Shown: one piece after another, positions 1 through 6,709 of the stretch
Layout of the letters: every line of letters starts with the position of its first letter
How positions within the stretch are numbered: the first letter of the stretch is position 1
NCBI GenBank assembly: GCA_900552105.1
Contig: URYH01000018.1
Span: 1-24,878 of the forward strand
DNA: 24,878 bases
Source of the DNA: an uncultured Eubacteriales bacterium
GTDB taxonomy: Bacteria; Bacillota; Clostridia; Christensenellales; UBA1242
Reading direction: 5' to 3'
The notes under the pieces: model-generated
Told to the model about the DNA's origin: nothing
Seen by the model: only the letters and a program-made list of their open reading frames with translations
Databases searched by the model: none
Position numbers and translations under genes: made by a program

Positions 1-834
<834 letters not shown>

Positions 835-894
835 TATAATCATATACGTGTGATTTTTCTTAGCATTTTCACTTTGTTAATCTTGTTAACTCAG

Positions 895-939
895 CGTAAA
901 TTGTCGCATTGTATTGAAGAATACATATTACATTTTACG
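895..939 (-). other. Hairpin in the 23S leader
   Basis: An imperfect hairpin between boxA and the mature 23S 5' end. CGTAAA (895-900) pairs with TTTACG (934-939), and an inner TGTATT (910-915) pairs with AATACA (920-925) around a GAAG loop. Leaders of this kind are often folded and processed, but the RNase III stem of 23S normally pairs leader with the 3' trailer, which is outside the window. The role is a guess; the rest of 835-1040 is AT-rich with nothing recognisable. Confidence 0.35.
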
Positions 940-1040
940 TTACTGAAAATTAATATAATGTTATAAAACAATATATCAATTTGATATTTGATATTAGACT
1001 CATCTATAAATACAAATTGTATTTTCAAGATAATTTATTA

Positions 1041-1057
1041 TGCAGTTTTCAAAGAAC
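1041..1057 (-). promoter_or_regulatory. boxA antitermination element of the 23S leader
   Basis: The minus strand reads GTTCTTTGAAAACTGCA, matching the TTCTTTGAAAAC boxA-type sequence that Firmicutes carry in rRNA leaders and 16S-23S spacers. NusB/NusE bind boxA and let RNA polymerase read through long untranslated rRNA genes. Just upstream on the transcript is a small boxB-like hairpin, GTCGC-TGAT-GCGAC (1076-1063). Its position about 45-50 nt downstream of the predicted transcription start supports a stand-alone rRNA transcription unit. Confidence 0.8.
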
Positions 1058-1099
1058 TAATAGTCGCATCAGCGACTGCATTTTTGCGAATGCTAGGTT

Positions 1100-1128
1100 A
1101 GAATACCACTATGAAAATCTGTTGTCAA
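1100..1128 (-). promoter_or_regulatory. Predicted rRNA promoter for the 23S gene
   Basis: On the minus strand TTGACA (1128-1123) is separated by 17 bases from TATTCT (1105-1100). The -35 is a perfect sigma-A hexamer and the -10 matches four of six. Transcription would begin near 1093, about 260 nt before the mature 23S end and just ahead of the boxB-like hairpin and boxA. The strong -35 and the upstream T/A tracts fit an rRNA promoter. Confidence 0.65.
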
Positions 1129-1132
1129 CAAC

Positions 1133-1181
1133 TTTTTCAAAATTTTTTTCATTTTTTTACATTTTTTTTAAAGTTTTTTTT
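1133..1181 (-). promoter_or_regulatory. Phased A-tracts (UP element-like) upstream of the 23S promoter
   Basis: Immediately upstream of the -35 on the minus strand lie five A-tracts, seen as T-runs on the plus strand starting at 1133, 1143, 1152, 1162 and 1174. Their spacing is 9-12 bases, close to one helical turn. Such tracts bend DNA and bind the alpha-subunit C-terminal domains, as in rRNA UP elements. The remainder up to 1348 is AT-rich with no gene seen. Confidence 0.5.
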
Positions 1182-1348
1182 AAAAGGTATCAACACCCCA
1201 CCTTGTGTTTGCAAAACTGCCCAAAAAACACTAATTTTTAGGCTATTCGGGATTCAATCTTAAGCAAAAATTTTTTGTGATTTTCTCAATATTTTCTCTT
1301 AAACTTTCATTGTGTCCAAAAAATGATTAATAACTTTTGCTTTTTTCG

Positions 1349-1377
1349 TTGACAAAAGAATGCTATTTTGAGATAGT
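1349..1377 (+). promoter_or_regulatory. Predicted promoter of the acyltransferase gene
   Basis: TTGACA (1349-1354), a 17-base spacer and GATAGT (1372-1377, four of six). The start of transcription would be near 1384, leaving a leader of about 70 nt before the ATG at 1456. It is divergent from the 23S promoter. Confidence 0.5.
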
Positions 1378-1455
1378 TTTATTACACAAATCGCTTTATT
1401 ATTATATATAAATAAAGTAAATAATAAATATAACTATTATATAAAAGGATGAAAC

Positions 1456-2193
1456 ATGAAAGACAGCAGCAAATATATTGTTCCAAAGGGAAGAAGACTT
1501 TGGTTCAAAATATATAAGGGTTTTTTGAAAATTTTTAAGCGAAAACCCGAGATAATCAATCTCAACGAAAAACTTGAAGACAAAGCAATATATGTTTCCA
1601 ATCACAGTGCAGCAAGCGGACCAATTGTTTTGGAGTTATATTTTCCAAAAGCATTCATTCCTTGGGGAACATATCAAATGTGCGGAAACTACAAGGAGCG
1701 TTGGAACTATTTGTATCACACATATTGCCAAGACAAAAAACACTTTAATAAATTTGTTTCTTTTTGGTATTCAACCATCGCAGCAGTTTTGACAAAACCT
1801 TTCTATTCTGGAATGCAACTCATTCCCACCTACCCAGACGCAAGAATGATTGGGACAATAAAGCGCAGCATCAAAATTTTGGACAGCAACAAAGCAGTGC
1901 TTCTTTTCCCAGAAGATTCATCAAAAGGATATATGGAGGTTCTAACTGAATATTTTGCGGGGTTCGTAACTCTCGCAAAAATGTATTACAAGAGAACTGG
2001 CATTGACGTCCCAATCTATCCAGTTTATTTTCACAACAAAGCAAAAAAGCTCATTATTGGAAAACCTGAATATGTCCAACCCCTTCTTGCGAGCGGAATG
2101 AGCGAAAAAGAAATATCAATGATGCTCAAAGACCGCGCAAACGAACTTTGTGCAAAATATGTGTTTGGCGAAAACAAAAAAGAACTCAACTGA
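1456..2193 (+). CDS. PlsC-like (LPLAT superfamily) acyltransferase, variant active site
   Basis: A 245-residue protein of the lysophospholipid/glycerol acyltransferase superfamily, which transfers acyl chains onto glycerophospholipid or similar acceptors at the cytoplasmic membrane. Visible motifs are NHSAASGP at residues 49-56 (block I, usually NHxxxxD), LLFPEDSSKG at 149-158 (block III-like, usually FPEGTRS) and PIYPVYF at 186-192 (block IV-like). The Asp of the HX4D catalytic pair is replaced by Gly55, so either chemistry is altered or another residue serves. The N-terminus is basic with no clear transmembrane segment. The ATG follows AAAGGATG at a normal distance, and the gene ends in TGA inside a terminator stem. 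It stands alone, divergent from 23S and convergent with the HipA-like cluster. Superfamily is likely; substrate unknown. Confidence 0.75.
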   Translation: MKDSSKYIVPKGRRLWFKIYKGFLKIFKRKPEIINLNEKLEDKAIYVSNHSAASGPIVLELYFPKAFIPWGTYQMCGNYKERWNYLYHTYCQDKKHFNKFVSFWYSTIAAVLTKPFYSGMQLIPTYPDARMIGTIKRSIKILDSNKAVLLFPEDSSKGYMEVLTEYFAGFVTLAKMYYKRTGIDVPIYPVYFHNKAKKLIIGKPEYVQPLLASGMSEKEISMMLKDRANELCAKYVFGENKKELN

Positions 2194-2207
2194 GTTCTTT
2201 TTATTTT
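2179..2207. terminator. Bidirectional terminator between convergent genes
   Basis: AAAGAACTC (2179-2187), loop AACT, GAGTTCTTT (2192-2200), then a T-rich tract on the plus strand; on the minus strand the stem is followed by a T-run as well. The left arm is part of the acyltransferase reading frame and its stop codon sits in the hairpin. The small HipS-like gene ends at 2201, so one hairpin serves both genes. Confidence 0.8.
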
Positions 2208-2527
2208 TGCAATTTCAAATGGAAACCTGCGTCGAATTGGTTTGTTTTTGCATATGCGCAAAGGATTTCATAATCAGAAGAGTTTTCATCAAGTGAGCAA
2301 AATTTCATTAGGTCTGGTCTTTGTTTTATATCTTTGACAATTTTTGCAAAAGGCTCGAACAGCATGGCACTTTTTTTGCCGTTTGACGAAAACAATCCAT
2401 AGTTTGCTGAGTTTAAATAATTTTTGAATTCATTTTCCCCATTTAAATTAGAATTGTATTCATAAAGGCCATTTTGAAAACTCAATTCTCCAAGCTGGAG
2501 TTGTTTAAAACATAAAACCACTTTCAT
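2201..2527 (-). CDS. Small protein resembling HipA N-terminal subdomain 1 (HipS-like)
   Basis: A 108-residue protein and the last gene of the kinase cluster, 71 bases after the preceding kinase. Its start resembles the first strands of the HipA N-terminal subdomain: residues 2-23 have KVVLCF, then QLQLGEL and a NGLYEY turn, against the Q-x-VGEL...NG...Y pattern of HipA. Near the end, DYEILCAYAKT followed by a short strand resembles the HipA segment with FDLLxxxGxDSxGA. About 105 residues is also the size of HipS, the separate subunit of HipBST systems, where HipS acts as the antitoxin of the HipT kinase. Both neighbouring kinases lack this subdomain, which makes a split HipA plausible. GAAAGGGG lies seven bases before the ATG. 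The similarity is judged by eye from memory; gene order differs from HipBST. Confidence 0.5.
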   Translation of the reverse strand: MKVVLCFKQLQLGELSFQNGLYEYNSNLNGENEFKNYLNSANYGLFSSNGKKSAMLFEPFAKIVKDIKQRPDLMKFCSLDENSSDYEILCAYAKTNQFDAGFHLKLQK

Positions 2528-2598
2528 TTTTATTCCCCTTTCAATTTTATTAATTCATAACATATTATCAACCAAACAAAATTTGACATATAAGCCTA

Positions 2599-4086
2599 TT
2601 ATTTCTCTCTTCCAACATCATACTGCACATTTTTATTGGAATTTTGTCTTTTGTTTTTATATATTGCAATTGCCTGTTCAACGGTTGGCATTTTGCAATA
2701 ATCTTGGCCATATTTTATCCAATTTAACTTTTTTAGGGTAAAAATTTGCCAAATGCGTTGATTTTCTGAATTACTTGCATAAAGTTGTGGATATTTTTCC
2801 TTCATATCATAGTGAATGTATCGTTGCATAAACTCGCGCCTTCTCTCTCGTTCGCAATCAATTTTAATTCGCATATCTCTTTTCAAATCATTTGAGAATG
2901 TTTGATTTAATAACGGATATTGACTTCTCTTTGGCAAGTCATCACTTTCAAGATTTTGCCACGCACGAAGTTTTTTGCGATATTCTTCATCTTGTTTGAT
3001 ATATTCAAAAAGCGAAACACAATTCCCGCATTCTTTTGCACAACGATAGTTGAGATATGAATCGAACGCGAGCAAATCGTTTCTCAATATATAGTCAAAC
3101 CGTTCATAATTATTCAACTTGTCTTCAACCGTTCGCATAATTTTTGGGTCGCCGAGTTTTGTCAATGCAAGTTCAAGTTGTTCAATCCTTGTCTGCCATA
3201 TATGTATAATAAAACTTCTTGCCTGCAAAGAAAGTTCTTCGCCAGACTTCTCAATCAAGTCGTTTATTTCTTGATTTATGTTGATTTTTTGCATTTTATT
3301 GAACAATTCTTTCAAATTTTTATTGTTCATTATTTCATAAGCAATGCCAAAAGCCGTTGACAAAAACTCATCAGATTTTGAATTTATTACGCAATTCATA
3401 TTGAACAAACCTTGCGCATCTCGTGGAAGAACACGTCCTCTTTCCAAATCCACACTACCAAAACATCTGCCATTGTCAAAAAGTGGTGCAAGTTTGAGAT
3501 GTCTGTCTCCGTTTTTGACATAGGTTATTATTTCAATATTTTGTCCATGTCGATCCCCTTGCGCTGTCACATAATCAAAAAGAGCAATGGTTTTCAACTT
3601 GTCAGAAATGTCGTCATCAAGCACGCAACCTTTTTGTTTGGCATAATAACAAATTGCTTCACTCGCCGTTTGCGGATTATCAAGCTCATAATAATTCAAC
3701 TTTTTGGAGTTGCAATAAAAATCTCCAATATCATCAAGTGATTGCGTCTCCGAGTTTTCTTCTTTGAGATATGAACGAACCAAGCAACCTTTTGTTTGAG
3801 TGGATTTTTTGCTTTGGTCAAAACCATCAATCTCCGCCTGTGCAAACGAAACATCAACGCAGTCAATTCCGAGTTTTTTACACAAAATGCTAACAAGCAC
3901 TTCATTAAAAATTCTCATTTCTTTTTTGGGACGATCAATTCGCAAATCTTTATCAAAAAATTTATACAAAAAATCTTCGCCACCAATTTTAATCCAAAAT
4001 TTTGGCTCAATGCCTTGATGAGTATTTACTCTTGATTCTAAAAATTTGCTTATGTCTTGCGAACTTTTCGTCATTTGTGTTTCCAT
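2599..4086 (-). CDS. HipA-like (CtkA/HipT-type) protein kinase, second paralogue
   Basis: A 495-residue protein with the signature of HipA-family Ser/Thr kinases: EPKFWIKIGGEDFLYKF at 27-43, with a probable ATP-binding Lys42; a helix Glu62 in FNEVLVSIL; the catalytic loop GDRHGQNIEI at 177-186 (Asp178, Asn183); and the metal-binding LAPLFDNGRCFG at 199-210 (Asp204). HipA-type toxins phosphorylate aminoacyl-tRNA synthetases; the target here is unknown. It lacks the N-terminal HipA subdomain and has a long charged C-terminal extension of about 200 residues shared with the upstream paralogue, including WQNLESDDL. It starts 13 bases after the upstream gene, so the two are surely co-transcribed. 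AAAGAG touches the first ATG, leaving no spacing; the ATG four codons later (4074) has better spacing and may be the true start. Confidence 0.75.
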   Translation of the reverse strand: METQMTKSSQDISKFLESRVNTHQGIEPKFWIKIGGEDFLYKFFDKDLRIDRPKKEMRIFNEVLVSILCKKLGIDCVDVSFAQAEIDGFDQSKKSTQTKGCLVRSYLKEENSETQSLDDIGDFYCNSKKLNYYELDNPQTASEAICYYAKQKGCVLDDDISDKLKTIALFDYVTAQGDRHGQNIEIITYVKNGDRHLKLAPLFDNGRCFGSVDLERGRVLPRDAQGLFNMNCVINSKSDEFLSTAFGIAYEIMNNKNLKELFNKMQKININQEINDLIEKSGEELSLQARSFIIHIWQTRIEQLELALTKLGDPKIMRTVEDKLNNYERFDYILRNDLLAFDSYLNYRCAKECGNCVSLFEYIKQDEEYRKKLRAWQNLESDDLPKRSQYPLLNQTFSNDLKRDMRIKIDCERERRREFMQRYIHYDMKEKYPQLYASNSENQRIWQIFTLKKLNWIKYGQDYCKMPTVEQAIAIYKNKRQNSNKNVQYDVGREK

Positions 4087-4099
4087 CTCTTTAAATCAA

Positions 4100-5716
4100 C
4101 TATAATCCTTTTGCCAAGTCGTTTCTGATTTTATTAACCAAATCTGTTTTGTTGTTCATTTTTATCCATTCTTCATATTTTTTATTCGATTGTCTGCCCT
4201 CGATTTCAAAGTCGAAAATATATTTTTCAACAACGACATCATCATATTTTTTTGCTCGATCAATTCCAAAATCTGCAAGGGTTGGTTTTGTTAGCAAATC
4301 ATCGCCATATGTCACCCAATCGCGCAGTCTTTCAGCAAAATCTCGCCGATCTTGAGAAATCTCATCAATGATTTCATTATCCGACTTAAACAGTTTTCCA
4401 AGTTGCTTATCTCTCAAGCGCTGCAAACACTCAAGTGCAAAATAATCAATAAAAAGTTCGCTCTGTTTATATTTTTTGATCTCACATTTGCGTTTGAATT
4501 GTTCTTCAATGATTTTTTCTTGATATTTATGCTTTGAATCTCGATCACATCTTGGTTTGAGCAAAGAAAAACTATCAAGCGTTTTTAAGTCATCACTTTC
4601 AAGATTTTCCCACTTTTTTAGTTGCATTCGATAATCTTCATCTTGTTTGAGATAATCAGAAAGCGGATTTTTGCATTTTTTATTCAACTTGTCGTAATAA
4701 AAGTTTATGTAAAAATCTGTTTGATACAAACTGTTTTTATGGATAAATTCCGCACGCCTATTTCTTTCAATTTCAATTTTAATTTGGTCGCGAATTTCGG
4801 GGCTTTTATATTGCTCCATGGCATGTTTGATTTTTTCAATTTTATGCGCCCACGTTTCAACAACTTGTGCTTCGCGCAACACACTTATTCGTTCTCCAGT
4901 TTCTTCCATAAAGTCATGTAAAAAACGCCTGACATCAAACTTGGCCATTTTTTGAAACAGTGCATTCAATTCAGGATTATGAAGAAGTTCTTTTGCAATG
5001 CCATATGCACAGCCACAAACTGAATCATCATTTTTGCATAAATTTTGGTCCATAACAAGAACGGCCCTTTGACCTGTCACGAAATTTTCTGTTTTTCTGT
5101 TCGCATCCAAAGCCTTTGATGACGCAAAACCAAAACATCTGCCATTATCAAACATCGGTGCAAGCCTCAAACAAAGTTGTCCATCATGTTTTGTGACCAA
5201 AAACTCAACATTTTTTTCATGTCTATCAACTTGAGCGGTGACATAGTCAAAAAGCGCCATCACCTTGAGGTCTTGCAAAACGCTTTCATCAATATCGCAA
5301 TTTTTATCTTTCAAATAATTTTGCAAGTCTTCCAAAATATTTTGTGGCGTGCACTCTTTCATATAGTCATCATCAATTGTGTCCCATGCGTCATTTAGTT
5401 TGTTTGTGACTCTCATGAGCGGAATTGTTTCATATATGTCTTTTTCAATATATGATTTAACCAAACAACCTTTTGTCTTGTCCCCGCGAACTGTTCCGCA
5501 AGCAAAAGTCGAATCAACACATTTAATTCCAAGCGCTTGGCACAAAGCACTAACAAACACTTCGCCAAATGTGACATCAACAAAATCTGGGTTATATTTA
5601 TAGAGATAATCAACTCCATCAATAACAATCCAAAACTTTGGCTCGATTCCATCAAATATCTCTCTGCGAGATTTTAACTTGTTGGTTATATTATATGGTT
5701 TATTACTTTTATACAC
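4100..5716 (-). CDS. HipA-like (CtkA/HipT-type) protein kinase, first paralogue
   Basis: A 538-residue paralogue of the next gene. Kinase landmarks are EPKFWIVIDGVDYLYKY at 25-41 (probable Lys40), Glu52 in FGEVFVSALC, the catalytic loop VDRHEKNVEF at 163-172 (Asp164, Asn169) and LAPMFDNGRCFG at 185-196 (Asp190). The C-terminal half is charged and helical and carries the shared WENLESDDL segment. No HipA N-terminal subdomain and no helix-turn-helix antitoxin partner is present. The only plausible start is GTG at 5716: an in-frame TGA lies five codons upstream, and no ATG, GTG or TTG occurs in frame before the conserved domain. No Shine-Dalgarno sequence precedes it, and the predicted promoter would start RNA at the GTG itself, so translation may be leaderless. 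It heads the three-gene unit. Confidence 0.75.
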   Translation of the reverse strand: MYKSNKPYNITNKLKSRREIFDGIEPKFWIVIDGVDYLYKYNPDFVDVTFGEVFVSALCQALGIKCVDSTFACGTVRGDKTKGCLVKSYIEKDIYETIPLMRVTNKLNDAWDTIDDDYMKECTPQNILEDLQNYLKDKNCDIDESVLQDLKVMALFDYVTAQVDRHEKNVEFLVTKHDGQLCLRLAPMFDNGRCFGFASSKALDANRKTENFVTGQRAVLVMDQNLCKNDDSVCGCAYGIAKELLHNPELNALFQKMAKFDVRRFLHDFMEETGERISVLREAQVVETWAHKIEKIKHAMEQYKSPEIRDQIKIEIERNRRAEFIHKNSLYQTDFYINFYYDKLNKKCKNPLSDYLKQDEDYRMQLKKWENLESDDLKTLDSFSLLKPRCDRDSKHKYQEKIIEEQFKRKCEIKKYKQSELFIDYFALECLQRLRDKQLGKLFKSDNEIIDEISQDRRDFAERLRDWVTYGDDLLTKPTLADFGIDRAKKYDDVVVEKYIFDFEIEGRQSNKKYEEWIKMNNKTDLVNKIRNDLAKGL

Positions 5717-5722
5717 ATAATA

Positions 5723-5750
5723 ACTATATCATATTTTATTTTTTCGTCAA
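5723..5750 (-). promoter_or_regulatory. Predicted promoter of the HipA-like cluster
   Basis: On the minus strand TTGACG (5750-5745), a 16-base spacer and TATAGT (5728-5723, five of six). The expected transcription start, seven bases beyond the -10, falls at about 5716, which is the GTG start codon of the first kinase. No clear operator palindrome is seen. The stretch 5751-5893 holds nothing else I can name. Confidence 0.5.
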
Positions 5751-5893
5751 GTCACAAAATTTTGAAAATCGGGGATAATAAGATTATGCAAACAGTTTGT
5801 GAAAATCCATTTTTGTTGATAATGTCGAAAAGTTGAAACAATATCCATATCTCGACAAAGATTGTGTTGCGAAATCCTCTTCGAGAAAAATGA

Positions 5894-6586
5894 CTATTTC
5901 TGAATTTCTTTCAAAGGTTTGCACTTTTCAAGAAATTCTGTGATTTCAAACAAATTTTCACACTTTTCAATATAAAAATTCCAATATTTTGAGTTTTTGT
6001 AGTCAGCATCATCTGGATTTATGCAAAGTGTTCTTGCACCAGAAAGATAGACTGTTTGGTCATTTGCACCGTTGCCAACAAACAATATGTCATCTCCAAC
6101 AATGTTGTTTTCTTGCTTTATGACATCAACATATTTATGCTTGTCATCAAGGCAATCTTTTGTTTCCTTAAACCCGCAAAAAATCCCATTTTTGAAATTG
6201 AATTGATACCCCTCAATTCTTGTTATGAATTTTTTGAAAGGCTCAAGTTTGATGTCAATCAAATTTTTGACTCCACCCGACACAACGTAAACTTTCACAC
6301 CATTGTCATAAAAATGCTTTAATGTTTTTTCAAGACCTTGCATGAGTTCAATTTTTTCTGCCAAGCCATCAAGCAAACTTTTTGGCATCTTGAGTTCTTT
6401 ATATCGCTCTTCAATGAGCCTCATCCAAGTTGGGTCATCAATCTCTCCACGTGCGAACATTCCATAAAATTTGTTGTCAGTCTCCTCATCATCAAGCGCC
6501 TTCCAAACTCTTGCCCAACTGCAACTGCCTTCTCCACCGCGTGTGAGAGTTCCGTCAAAATCAAAAATAACCGCTTTTGTTTTCAT
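5894..6586 (-). CDS. HAD-superfamily phosphatase, phosphoserine-phosphatase type
   Basis: A 230-residue HAD hydrolase of the IB (SerB-like) layout. Motif I is FDFDGTLT at 8-15 (nucleophile Asp9, acid/base Asp11), motif II VVSGG at 101-105 (Ser103), motif III Lys around 149-151 in DDKHKY, and motif IV VGNGANDQ at 170-177. A helical cap lies between motifs I and II, as in class C1. In phosphoserine phosphatase motif IV reads GDGAND; here the first Asp, a magnesium ligand, is Asn172, while Asp176 remains. It probably removes phosphate from a small molecule in the cytosol; the substrate is not readable. GAGGT lies five bases before the ATG. Its own promoter and the terminator at 6651 make it a separate unit; no clear terminator follows it. 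Confidence 0.85.
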   Translation of the reverse strand: MKTKAVIFDFDGTLTRGGEGSCSWARVWKALDDEETDNKFYGMFARGEIDDPTWMRLIEERYKELKMPKSLLDGLAEKIELMQGLEKTLKHFYDNGVKVYVVSGGVKNLIDIKLEPFKKFITRIEGYQFNFKNGIFCGFKETKDCLDDKHKYVDVIKQENNIVGDDILFVGNGANDQTVYLSGARTLCINPDDADYKNSKYWNFYIEKCENLFEITEFLEKCKPLKEIQK

Positions 6587-6602
6587 AAATACCTCAAAAT
6601 CA

Positions 6603-6631
6603 ATAATAGCATAAAACTTGTTATATTACAA
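6603..6631 (-). promoter_or_regulatory. Possible extended -10 promoter of the HAD phosphatase
   Basis: On the minus strand TTGTAA (6631-6626), a 17-base spacer ending in TGC, and TATTAT (6608-6603, five of six) forming an extended -10. The predicted start is near 6596, so the leader would be very short, only just including the GAGGT ribosome-binding site. An upstream start is possible. Confidence 0.4.
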
Positions 6632-6650
6632 CAATCATTTTCACAACATA

Positions 6651-6678
6651 AAAAAATCTGCTAGAAAGCAGATTTTTT
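6651..6678. terminator. Terminator after the 1049-residue surface protein gene
   Basis: AAAAAATCTGCT (6651-6662), loop AGAA, AGCAGATTTTTT (6667-6678): a perfect 12-base-pair stem with flanking T/A runs on both strands. It lies about 30 bases past the stop of the surface protein gene and separates it from the HAD gene. Confidence 0.85.
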
Positions 6679-6709
6679 TATTATTTTTTAGTTTTTGATG
6701 CAATTTTTA

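Noticed and set aside
5780..5943. Plus-strand open stretch reading VDNVEKLKQYPYLDKD and onward, possible gene remnant.
   Set aside because: No start codon or ribosome-binding site, under 50 codons, and its end overlaps the HAD gene antisense. Could be a fragment, but I cannot support it.
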